24,160 nt of DNA from assembly GCA_964343975.1 (NCBI GenBank), contig CAYFLU010000028.1:1-24160 (forward strand). Reading direction: 5' to 3'. Each line of letters starts with the position of its first letter. Within the stretch, counting starts at the first letter, position 1. The notes beneath the pieces were generated by a model. It was not told where the DNA came from. It was given only the letters and a program-made list of their open reading frames with translations, and ran no database searches. Position numbers and translations under genes: made by a program. The stretch is from SCUN01 sp964343975. GTDB taxonomy: Bacteria > Acidobacteriota > Vicinamibacteria > Vicinamibacterales > SCN-69-37. Of the stretch, positions 16,443 to 23,667 are shown piece by piece.

Positions 16443-18278
16443 CTACGTCCGGGCCGTCGACGGCACCGGCGCCTTTGTTACATCCGACGGCAGTTCCTCG
16501 CCGGGATTCACGAAGCGGTCGGCTTCGAACTTGTACTGCTTGTCATAGAGCTGCCGGTACCGCCCGCCGAGCGCCAACAGCTCCGTGTGCGTGCCCCGCT
16601 CCACAATCTCGCCGTTCTCGAGCACGAGAATCTGATTCGCCGTCTGAATCGTCGACAAGCGGTGCGCGATGACGAAGGTGGTCCGGCCCTGCCGCAACGC
16701 GCGGAGGCCGTCCTGAATCTTGGCTTCACTCTCGCTGTCGAGGCTCGACGTCGCTTCATCAAGCAACAGAATGCGCGGGTCGGCCAGAATTGCGCGCGCG
16801 ATCGCCACGCGCTGACGCTGCCCGCCCGACAACCGCACGCCACGCTCACCGACGACCGTGTCGTAGCCCTTCTCGAAGCCGCTGATGAACTCGTCGGCGT
16901 GCGCAATCTTCGCCACGCGAATCACGTCCTCGCGCGACGCCGCCGGCGTGCCGTAGCTGATGTTCTCGGCCACCGTGCCGTCGAAGAGGAAGTTGTCCTG
17001 CAGCACCACGCCGAGATGCCGCCGGTACTCGGTGAGCGTCAACGACTGCGAGTCGCGGCCGTCGACGAGCAACTGCCCCGACTTGGGCGTATTGAACGCC
17101 ATCACGAGACTGATGAGCGTGCTCTTGCCCGAGCCCGAGGAACCAACGAGCGCGGTCGTCGTGCCAGCCGGCGCGTGGAACGTGATGTGTTTCAGCACTT
17201 CCACGCCCGCGTTGTACTCGAACGTCACGTCGCGGAACTCCACCTCGCCGCGAAAATCAGGCAGTGTGGCCGTGCGCGCCGGGTCGGCGTCTTCGCGCGG
17301 CGTGTCGAGAATTTCGCGGATGCGGTCGAGGCCGGCAAACGCCTCGGTCACCTGCGTGCCGATCGACGCCAACTGCATGATCGGCATCGCCAGGTAGCCG
17401 GTGAAGAAGATGTAGCGGAAGAGATCACCAACCGTCATCGTGCCGGCCGAGATCGCTCGGCCGCCGATCACGAACGTGAGCACGCCGATCGCGCCGATCA
17501 CGAGGCCCGACATCGCGCCGATGCCCGACACGCCCGTCAGCGACTTCGCGACGTTGCGCAAGAGCTTGTGCACGCCGCCCGTGAACACGAGATCCTCGCG
17601 GCGCTCCGCCGTGTAGGTCTTGACGATGCGCACGCCGCCGAGCGACTGGTTCAGCCGACCGGTCACTTCGGCGTTGATCTTGCCGCGTTCACGGAACAGC
17701 GGCCGCAGCGTGGCGAACGCCCAGGCCATGCACCCGCCGAACACCGCCAGCACCGCCATCGTGATGAACGTGAGCTTCCAGTTGATGTAGAGCAACACGC
17801 CAAGCGCGATCGTCGCCGTCACGAGACCGCCCGTGAGCTGCACGAGCCCGGTGCCGACGAGGTTCCGGATCCCCTCCGCGTCGCTCATGATGCGCGAGAT
17901 CAGCTGCCCGGTCTGCGTGGTGTCGAAGTAGCGCACCGGCAGGCGCAGCACGTGCTCTTCCACGCGACGGCGCATGTCGGTGATCGCACGCTGCGCTTCC
18001 ACGCCGAGCACCTGCGACAGCGCGAACGACGAGGCGGCCTGCAGCACCGCCGCCAAGCCCACGCCCCAGGCCAGCGTGCCGAGCATCGCGTACTGCTGTT
18101 TGCCGACCACGTCATCGATGAAGTACTTCGTCGTCCACGGCAGCACGAGGCCCGCGAACGTGTTCACGAGCATCAAGACCATGCCGCCGAGCAGGCGCCA
18201 GCGGCGCGCCCAGACCAGCGAACGCGCCTCTTCCCAGGCGGTCGACCAGCGGACTTTCTTCTTGGGGGGCTCTGCCAT
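16443..18278 (-). CDS. MsbA/BmrA-type ABC exporter (fused permease-ATPase)
   Basis: 611 residues from ATG 18278 (MAEPPKKKVRW). An upstream in-frame start at 18359 would add 27 unlikely residues. The transmembrane domain (about 25-315) has six helices and a coupling region with R-Y-F-D-T-T-Q-T-G-Q-L-I-S-R (117-130), common to lipid and multidrug exporters. The ATPase domain has Walker A GSSGSGKS (379-386), Q-loop Gln427, signature LSGGQ (483-487), Walker B D507-E508 and H-loop H539. It would act as a homodimer in the inner membrane. The motif order resembles MsbA-like flippases, but no lipid A genes are adjacent, so the cargo is open. It is first in a two-gene unit with ettA. A TATTCT box lies upstream near 18318-18323. 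Confidence 0.92.
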   Translation of the reverse strand: MAEPPKKKVRWSTAWEEARSLVWARRWRLLGGMVLMLVNTFAGLVLPWTTKYFIDDVVGKQQYAMLGTLAWGVGLAAVLQAASSFALSQVLGVEAQRAITDMRRRVEEHVLRLPVRYFDTTQTGQLISRIMSDAEGIRNLVGTGLVQLTGGLVTATIALGVLLYINWKLTFITMAVLAVFGGCMAWAFATLRPLFRERGKINAEVTGRLNQSLGGVRIVKTYTAERREDLVFTGGVHKLLRNVAKSLTGVSGIGAMSGLVIGAIGVLTFVIGGRAISAGTMTVGDLFRYIFFTGYLAMPIMQLASIGTQVTEAFAGLDRIREILDTPREDADPARTATLPDFRGEVEFRDVTFEYNAGVEVLKHITFHAPAGTTTALVGSSGSGKSTLISLVMAFNTPKSGQLLVDGRDSQSLTLTEYRRHLGVVLQDNFLFDGTVAENISYGTPAASREDVIRVAKIAHADEFISGFEKGYDTVVGERGVRLSGGQRQRVAIARAILADPRILLLDEATSSLDSESEAKIQDGLRALRQGRTTFVIAHRLSTIQTANQILVLENGEIVERGTHTELLALGGRYRQLYDKQYKFEADRFVNPGEELPSDVTKAPVPSTART

Positions 18279-18456
18279 GAATGGGGGAACGGCCGGTAAA
18301 TTCCGGTAGCTCAGAATATCAGGGCCGCCAGTTTTTGCAGCCCCTCGCCGGCGACACATTTGTCAGGTGGCGGCAATCCCCTCACCACCTGTGACTTGCG
18401 TGCACGTGATGGACGCAGACTCAGGGGCATGAACTTTGCTCCCTTCCCAACCATCC

Positions 18457-18464
18457 AAGGAGGG
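18457..18464 (+). promoter_or_regulatory. Strong Shine-Dalgarno (AAGGAGGG) of the DUF5666 gene
   Basis: AAGGAGGG lies 3 bases before ATG 18468 and fixes that start over the in-frame upstream ATGs at 18360 and 18429. It is the strongest ribosome site in the window. Confidence 0.7.
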
Positions 18465-18467
18465 TGC

Positions 18468-19235
18468 ATGTCTCGACACTGGTTGTTTGCAGGTCTGTTG
18501 TGCAGCGCGGTCGTCTGTGCCACCGGGTGCGGGTCCACGTCCACGGCGCCGTCGACGACGCCGATACTCTCGTCCACCGCTGGCGCGCTCGTCGCGTCAC
18601 CGTCCGCAGCCGGCACCGCCGCCACTGCGACGCCGTCGGGCATCTCGTCATCCACGCCCTCAACCTCATCCGGCTCGTCATCATCATCGTCGTCCGCGGG
18701 CACCTCGGCAGACACAGACGACCGTGAGTTGGAGGGCCTGATCACCGCGGTGCCGCCCACCACGCCGGCGAAGCAGTTTGCCGTCGACGGCGTGCTCGTC
18801 ACGATCACCGACAGCACGACCATCACGCTCAATGGCCACACCGGTCTGGTGACTGATCTCGTGGTCGGCGCACGTGTGCATGTGAAGGCGGCGGCCAGCA
18901 CCACCCCACCGCTCATCGCGCGCGTCGTGATGATCCAGAACCAGGCGCCGGCGCCGCCCACGACCACACCGGGCACCACCGGCGGACACGACGACGATGA
19001 TGCAGACGATGACGGGCACGGCGGGAGTCAGGTGGAGCTCTCGGGCACGATCGTGACGGCGTCCGGCACGTGTCCGGCGCTCCGGCTGACGATCGGCACG
19101 AAGGTCGTCACCACGACCTCGAGCACGCGGTTCGATCTCGCCTGCACGTCGCTCGTGCCGGGCCGCGCGGTGGAAGTGACGGGCACGGTCGCCGCCGATG
19201 GCGTCGTCACCGCCACGCGGGTCACGCGCAAGTGA
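18468..19235 (+). CDS. DUF5666-type lipoprotein with a Ser/Asp-rich linker
   Basis: 255 residues from ATG 18468. The N-terminus is a lipoprotein signal (MSRHWLFAGLLCSAVV) with lipobox A-T-G-C and the acylated Cys near residue 20. A long Ser/Thr/Ala-rich stretch follows, including a run of seven serines. Two similar beta domains come next: E-L-E-G-L-I-T-A-V-P-P then D-S-T-T-I-T-L-N-G, and V-E-L-S-G-T-I-V-T-A-S-G then T-S-S-T-R-F-D-L. Both have the DUF5666 pattern of short beta barrels, and they are separated by a His/Asp-rich linker (G-G-H-D-D-D-D-A-D-D-D) that could bind divalent metal. Probably anchored to a cell-envelope membrane; the function is unknown. It converges on the receptor remnant, with a 13-bp hairpin between. 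Confidence 0.85.
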   Translation: MSRHWLFAGLLCSAVVCATGCGSTSTAPSTTPILSSTAGALVASPSAAGTAATATPSGISSSTPSTSSGSSSSSSSAGTSADTDDRELEGLITAVPPTTPAKQFAVDGVLVTITDSTTITLNGHTGLVTDLVVGARVHVKAAASTTPPLIARVVMIQNQAPAPPTTTPGTTGGHDDDDADDDGHGGSQVELSGTIVTASGTCPALRLTIGTKVVTTTSSTRFDLACTSLVPGRAVEVTGTVAADGVVTATRVTRK

Positions 19236-19265
19236 CCATCATGCGCGGGTAACAGAAACGACAAC

Positions 19266-19295
19266 GGGCCGCCGTTCCTCGCGGAACGGCGGCCC
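19266..19295. terminator. Perfect 13-bp hairpin terminator
   Basis: GGGCCGCCGTTCC (19266-19278) pairs with GGAACGGCGGCCC (19283-19295) around the tetraloop TCGC. On the minus strand it is followed by GTTGTCGTTTCTGTT, a partial U-tract. It terminates the receptor remnant and may also serve the convergent DUF5666 gene. Confidence 0.7.
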
Positions 19296-19320
19296 GGGTG
19301 TGGTGAAACCGTCGGCGACG

Positions 19321-19725
19321 TTACTTCTTCGTCGCGGCGTTCTTCTTCGGCATGTTGATCTTGAACTCGAGCGAGATCTGGCGCTTGAGCAGGTCACCGA
19401 AGATGTGCTGCTGGATCTTCGCGTTGCTGATGTTGTTGACCTTCAGCACGAGCACACGGTTGCTGTTGAAGTTGTAGCCGAGCGACAGGTTCGTCGCCGC
19501 GTACCGGCTCGTGAAGCCGCTGTAGCGCGAGTCGAGCACGTCCTGCCAGAACGCCTGCCCGACGAAGCTCGCGCTCATCGAGTAGAAGATGCGGCCGATC
19601 GAGGACGTGATGCCGTAGTTGAAGCGGTGCTTGGCCGGGATGTTGATCTCGGCGAGCGCCTGCGCGTCGGTGAGCCCCGGGAACGACGGCTTCGGATCCG
19701 CCTGGTAGGAGTAGTTCGCATGCCA
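19321..19725 (-). pseudogene. C-terminal remnant of a TonB-dependent receptor
   Basis: About 134 residues match the last strands of the intact receptor just upstream. Shared blocks include L-T/T-A-D/D-A-Q-A-L-x-E-I-N-I-P, W-Q-D-V-L-D-S-R-Y-S-G-x-T, and V-N-N-x-x-N-x-x-x-Q-Q-H-I-F-G-D-x-L-K-R, ending N-M-P-K-K with an extra Lys-rich tail. By eye about half the residues agree, so the duplication is old. The signal peptide, plug domain and most of the barrel are missing, and there is no start codon before ATG 19578, which would leave 85 residues. The reading frame is intact and keeps its own terminator. It lies in the same frame as the intact receptor, behind that gene's UAG stop. Confidence 0.8.
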
Positions 19726-19734
19726 CGGCGCACG

Positions 19735-19772
19735 AAAATGAGCCGTCGCCCCCCGGTGCGGGTGACGACGGC
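19735..19772 (-). terminator. Hairpin plus short U-tract after the intact receptor gene
   Basis: On the minus strand GCCGTCG (19772-19766) pairs with CGACGGC (19748-19742), followed by TCATTTTCG. It lies 38 bases after the receptor stop at 19810 and should separate the intact gene from the remnant. Confidence 0.5.
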
Positions 19773-19809
19773 CCGACGTCCAACGACCCGGACGGCCCCG
19801 GCGGGGCGC

Positions 19810-22104
19810 CTACTTCCGGGGCATGTTGAGCTTCACCTCGAGCACGACCGCACGCTTCAAGACGTCGCCAAAGATGTGCTGCTGCACCGCCTTGTTGGCG
19901 AGGTTGTTCACGCGCACCTGCACGATGCTGTTGTCATTGTTGAACCGCACGCCCGCCACGAGGTTCACGAGCGTGTAGCTCGGCGTGTAGCCGCTGTACC
20001 GCGAGTCGAGCACGTCCTGCCAGTAGGCCTTGTCGGCATACGAGGCGCTGAGCGTGCCGAAGAGCATCCCGGCGTTGGCCGTGATCCCGGCGTTGATCTT
20101 CGTCTTGGACGGGATGTTGATCTCGGTCAGCGCCTGATCCGCCGTGTAGCCCGGGAACTCCGGCACCGGCTGCGCGGTGTAGGCGTAGTTCACGTAGTAG
20201 GTCACGTCCTTCGTGAACTCCGAATCCCACCCGAGCTCGAGCCCCTGGTTCTTCTCGACGCCGAGGTTCTTATAGGTGTACTCCGACGGGAAGTTGACCG
20301 ACTTCTGGATGCCCGCCCAGATGTTGGCGGCCACGACCGGACCGGCCGGGCCGAGCGCACTCCAGCCCGACATCGCCGACCAGCTGGCCGGCGGCGTCGT
20401 GAGGCCGTAGTTCGACTTCGTCGTGAAGAAGATCTCGTTCGAGTTGCGGTTGTAGTAATACGCCGCCGAGAAGAGCGACTTCGCGCCGACCTTGCCCGTG
20501 TAGCTCACTTCGAACGCGTCGATGTGTTCCTCGGTGAGGTCCTTCGAGCCCGTGGCGCGCGTCGGCACGTAGTAGACGCCCGACGGCGAGAAGAGCGCCG
20601 GCAGCTTGTTCGCCAGCAGGATGCCGTTCACCGTGGCGAGCGGCAGCGGCGTGCCGATCGCGACGTCGAGGTTGTTGTTGATCATCGACGGCGCGCGGAA
20701 CGCGCGGTTGTAGCTCAACCGGAACGTCTGGTTGTTGGCCGGCTTGATGACAAACGCGAGGCGCGGCGAAAACACCGGATCGGCGATCGACGAGAACTTG
20801 TCGACGCGCGCGCCGGCCACGACGCGGAAGTGATCGTTGAAGAAGATCTCGTCCTGGATGTACGCGCCGCCTTCGGTGCGGCCCGTCTCGCCCGGCGCGA
20901 GCGTGAGGTCGAAGTTGTTGCGGCGCAGGTTGCCGCCGTAGGTCAGCACGTTCTGCGCATTGAGGGCCTGCGAGTTGCCGATCTCGAAGTCGAACGTCTT
21001 GGTCGTGAAGTTCAACTGCACCGGCGCGCCGTTCGCATCGGTCGAGAGCAGGTTCGGCGCCTTGCCGTCGAGCGCGTTCACGAAGGCCTGCACATGGAAG
21101 CCCTGCTTCGAGTACGCGAGCTTGCCGTAGCTCAGCATCGTGCCGCGCTGAATATTGAACGGTCCGATGCCGCTTTCCATGATGCCGGCCGTGGCGCCCG
21201 TGCCGCCCGAGAGGCTGAAGTGCGAGCCGTCACTGCCGTCGCGGTCGAACCGCACATCGCCCTTCGGCTGCTTCGTGCCCTGATTGGTGAAGTCCGGATA
21301 CGGCGTGCCCGTGCTGTTCGGCACGTTGCCGAGCGGCCGCGCGTACGCGTCGCTCATCGAGTAGCCGCCCGACAGCTTGTAGGACCACTCGTCGTTGATG
21401 GTGTCGGCGAGCGTGCCGCTCAGGTAGAACTGATTGCCGGCATCGGCGTTGTTGGCCACGCCCGTCACGTTATTCGTGACGTTCTTGTCGAACATGCCGA
21501 AGCCCATCGAGAGCGACGTGCCGCGCATCTCCCGCGGCGACTTCGTGATCACGTTCACGACGCCGTTGAGCGCGTTCGCGCCCCACACGGCCGACGCCGG
21601 TCCGCGGATCACTTCCACCTGCTTGATCTCAAAGAGATTCGCCGGCATGAAGTCCCACATGATGAAGCCGAAGAAGTCCTGATAGATGCTGCGGCCGTCG
21701 ACGAGCGCGAGCTGCGACGTCGAGAGCGAGCTCGTCGCGCCGCGCGCCGTGATGTTGATGTCGCGCGCCGAGGTCTGCGTGACGTTCACGCCAGGCACCG
21801 CGCGCAAGAGGTCGCCGTAGTTGGCCGCCGGCGTGTTCTCCAGCATCTTCGGCGTAAACACCGTCATCGTCGCCGGCGCGTCCACGATCTTCTGCTCGGT
21901 CTTCGACGCCGACACGACCACGGTGTCTTCGTAGGTGAGTTCCTTCGGATCCTTCTGCGCGGCCGGGGCCGGCGGCGTCGCCGGCTTGGCCGGCGTCTGG
22001 CCCGGAGGCGGCGTCTGCGTCCCCTGCGCGGTCTGACCAGCCAGCGCCGACGACGCGGCAAGCGTCACAGCAGTGGCAACGAACAACACACGAAGCGATT
22101 TCAT
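19810..22104 (-). CDS. TonB-dependent outer-membrane receptor
   Basis: 764 residues from ATG 22104, preceded by a GAGGAGG ribosome site and beginning a signal peptide (MKSLRVLFVATAVTLAASSA, cleavage near A-L-A-G). A Pro/Ala-rich linker (about 30-52) leads to a TonB-box-like E-D-T-V-V-V-S-A (59-66). The plug domain (about 65-190) contains A-P-A-T-M-T-V-F-T, L-L-R-A-V-P-G-V-N-V, V-D-G-R-S-I-Y and V-E-V-I-R-G-P-A-S-A-V-W-G-A-N-A-L-N-G-V. The rest is an antiparallel barrel. It would import a ligand across the outer membrane using TonB-ExbBD energy; the substrate is unknown. The protein ends L-N-M-P-R-K instead of the usual terminal aromatic residue. It diverges from the metallopeptidase gene, with a shared symmetric -10 box. 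Confidence 0.93.
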   Translation of the reverse strand: MKSLRVLFVATAVTLAASSALAGQTAQGTQTPPPGQTPAKPATPPAPAAQKDPKELTYEDTVVVSASKTEQKIVDAPATMTVFTPKMLENTPAANYGDLLRAVPGVNVTQTSARDINITARGATSSLSTSQLALVDGRSIYQDFFGFIMWDFMPANLFEIKQVEVIRGPASAVWGANALNGVVNVITKSPREMRGTSLSMGFGMFDKNVTNNVTGVANNADAGNQFYLSGTLADTINDEWSYKLSGGYSMSDAYARPLGNVPNSTGTPYPDFTNQGTKQPKGDVRFDRDGSDGSHFSLSGGTGATAGIMESGIGPFNIQRGTMLSYGKLAYSKQGFHVQAFVNALDGKAPNLLSTDANGAPVQLNFTTKTFDFEIGNSQALNAQNVLTYGGNLRRNNFDLTLAPGETGRTEGGAYIQDEIFFNDHFRVVAGARVDKFSSIADPVFSPRLAFVIKPANNQTFRLSYNRAFRAPSMINNNLDVAIGTPLPLATVNGILLANKLPALFSPSGVYYVPTRATGSKDLTEEHIDAFEVSYTGKVGAKSLFSAAYYYNRNSNEIFFTTKSNYGLTTPPASWSAMSGWSALGPAGPVVAANIWAGIQKSVNFPSEYTYKNLGVEKNQGLELGWDSEFTKDVTYYVNYAYTAQPVPEFPGYTADQALTEINIPSKTKINAGITANAGMLFGTLSASYADKAYWQDVLDSRYSGYTPSYTLVNLVAGVRFNNDNSIVQVRVNNLANKAVQQHIFGDVLKRAVVLEVKLNMPRK

Positions 22105-22173
22105 GGAGCCTCCTCGCGCAACGCACCATGTCCAAAGCGGGCAAAGGTGCCGGGCGCGCTCTCGAGCAGCGGC

Positions 22174-22180
22174 TATCATA
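22174..22180. promoter_or_regulatory. Symmetric bidirectional -10 element (TATCATA)
   Basis: The plus strand reads TATCAT (22174-22179) and the minus strand TATGAT (22180-22175). On the minus side it would give the receptor gene a leader of about 65 bases with its own ribosome site. On the plus side it lies 2 bases before GTG 22182, too close for that codon to be in the transcript, which favours GTG 22206 as the metallopeptidase start. Confidence 0.4.
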
Positions 22181-22181
22181 G

Positions 22182-23252
22182 GTGATTGAATCCGGGATTC
22201 CACCAGTGACTTCGCGTCCGATTCCGGCCACACGGCCGGTGCCTTCCGACTGGGTAAATCTTCCCGACGAGCAGCTGCTCGACCTGCGTCTGTGCGATCT
22301 CCCATTAACGATCGACGGCAGTGGACTCGAGGCCCGGATCGCCGCGCTCTATGAAGAACTGGCCGCGCGCGGCCTCACGTTCCGCCCGCACTTCTGGCTC
22401 TCGTCTGAATGGTTCACGCCCGACGGTGTGCCCGGCATCGCCATCCCCTTCTATCTCGCGCACCCGCGGCTGATGAAACTCGAGGAAGCCCAGATGCTCG
22501 AAATCGAAGGCGGGGAGCCGGAATGGTGCATGAAAATTCTGCGCCACGAAGCCGGACACGCGTTCGACAACGCCTACATGCTCCGCCGACGGCGCACACG
22601 GCGCGCGCTCTTCGGCTCCCCCACGGTCGACTATCCGGATTTCTACTTACCGAAGCCGTACTCGAAAAGCTTCGTGCTCCACCTCGACTCCTGGTACGGC
22701 CAGAGCCATCCTGACGAAGACTTCGCCGAGACGTTCGCCGTGTGGCTCGCACCGCACGGCGACTGGCGCAACCGCTACCACGACTGGCCGGCGCTGAAGA
22801 AGCTCGAGTACATGGACCGCGTGATGCAGGACATCGCCGGCGCGCCGCCGCTCACGCGCTCGCGCCGCCAGGTGGAGCCGCTCCACACGCTGCGTCGCAC
22901 GCTCCGCGCGCACTACAAGGCCAAGCGCGAACACTACGGCCTCGAGTACCCCGACTTCACCGATCGCGACCTGCGCCGGCTCTTCTCCGACGCGCCGGAA
23001 TACGCGAAGAACCCCACCGCCGCGCACTTCATTCAACGGACCCGCCGCGAGGCGCGCCGCGTCGTATCAGAGTGGACCAACACGTACCAGTACATGATCG
23101 ATCAGGTGATCAGCGACATGATCACGCGCGCGCGCGAACTGAACCTGCGCCTCAAATACCCGGAAGAGCGGACGAAGCTCGACTTCACGATCGTGCTCAC
23201 CGTGCAGACGATGAACTACCTGCACTCGGGACGGCACCGGGTGGCGCTGTGA
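22182..23252 (+). CDS. Putative zinc metallopeptidase (HEAGH, Peptidase_Mx-like)
   Basis: 356 residues from GTG 22182; GTG 22206 is an in-frame alternative (348 residues) that fits the promoter better. The zinc motif H122-E-A-G-H126 is followed by H-P-D-E-D-F-A-E183-T-F-A-V-W-L (176-189), where Glu183 is the likely third ligand as in gluzincins. The C-terminal third is basic and helical. There is no signal peptide or membrane helix, so it appears cytoplasmic. The layout fits the family named 'putative zinc-binding metallopeptidase', whose substrate is unknown. Its stop overlaps the start of the DCC gene by four bases (GTGA), indicating one transcript and coupled translation. Confidence 0.82.
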   Translation: MIESGIPPVTSRPIPATRPVPSDWVNLPDEQLLDLRLCDLPLTIDGSGLEARIAALYEELAARGLTFRPHFWLSSEWFTPDGVPGIAIPFYLAHPRLMKLEEAQMLEIEGGEPEWCMKILRHEAGHAFDNAYMLRRRRTRRALFGSPTVDYPDFYLPKPYSKSFVLHLDSWYGQSHPDEDFAETFAVWLAPHGDWRNRYHDWPALKKLEYMDRVMQDIAGAPPLTRSRRQVEPLHTLRRTLRAHYKAKREHYGLEYPDFTDRDLRRLFSDAPEYAKNPTAAHFIQRTRREARRVVSEWTNTYQYMIDQVISDMITRARELNLRLKYPEERTKLDFTIVLTVQTMNYLHSGRHRVAL

Positions 23253-23632
23253 CGCCGACGATGTTCTTCGACGGCACCTGCCGCTTCTGCCGCGCGCAGG
23301 TCGTGCGCCTGCGGCGGCTCACGCGCGACCGCGTCGCCTTCCGCAACGCATACGCCGACGGCGCCCGCGACGGCTTTCCGATGTTGCCGGCCGGCGAACT
23401 CGGTGAGATGAAATTCGTGGACGCCGCGGGCCGCCTCCACGGCGGCGCCGCCGCGATCGCGCAGGCGTTCATCGCCAGCGGCGGCCTGCTCGGCCTCGGC
23501 GCGCGCCTCTATCCGGTCCCGCCGATTCGCTGGATCGCCGATCGCGCGTACGCCGCCGCCGCGCGCCGGCGCCTGCGCCTCAAGCAGACCTGCGCCGACG
23601 ACGTCTGCGCCACCGATCTGCCGCCGTCCTGA
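23249..23632 (+). CDS. DCC-family (DUF393) thiol-disulfide oxidoreductase-like protein
   Basis: 127 residues from GTG 23249, which overlaps the upstream TGA (GTGA). An ATG at 23261 is four codons later and would leave MFFDGTC as the start. The family motif F-F-D-G-T-C11-R-F-C14 is at the N-terminus, a C-x-x-C redox pair in a thioredoxin-like small domain. Downstream are the usual M-K-F-V-D-A-A-G-R strand and a P-P-I-R-W-I-A-D-R-A-Y helix, plus a further Cys pair near the C-terminus (T-C-A-D-D-V-C). The biological role is not known for the family. Co-translation with the metallopeptidase suggests a joint function. Confidence 0.85.
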   Translation: MTPTMFFDGTCRFCRAQVVRLRRLTRDRVAFRNAYADGARDGFPMLPAGELGEMKFVDAAGRLHGGAAAIAQAFIASGGLLGLGARLYPVPPIRWIADRAYAAAARRRLRLKQTCADDVCATDLPPS

Positions 23633-23654
23633 CCCGCGCCGTCCGCGCCTTCGC

Positions 23655-23660
23655 TATACT
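23655..23660 (+). promoter_or_regulatory. Candidate -10 box (TATACT) of the M28 peptidase gene
   Basis: TATACT, one base from consensus, ends 7 bases before ATG 23668. There is no Shine-Dalgarno between them. This is the clearest leaderless-type start in the window. Confidence 0.5.
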
Positions 23661-23667
23661 GCGACGC

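Noticed and set aside
19198..22185. A 995-codon plus-strand open frame opposite the receptor gene
   Set aside because: Same composition artefact; the minus-strand frame has a signal peptide, plug and barrel motifs.
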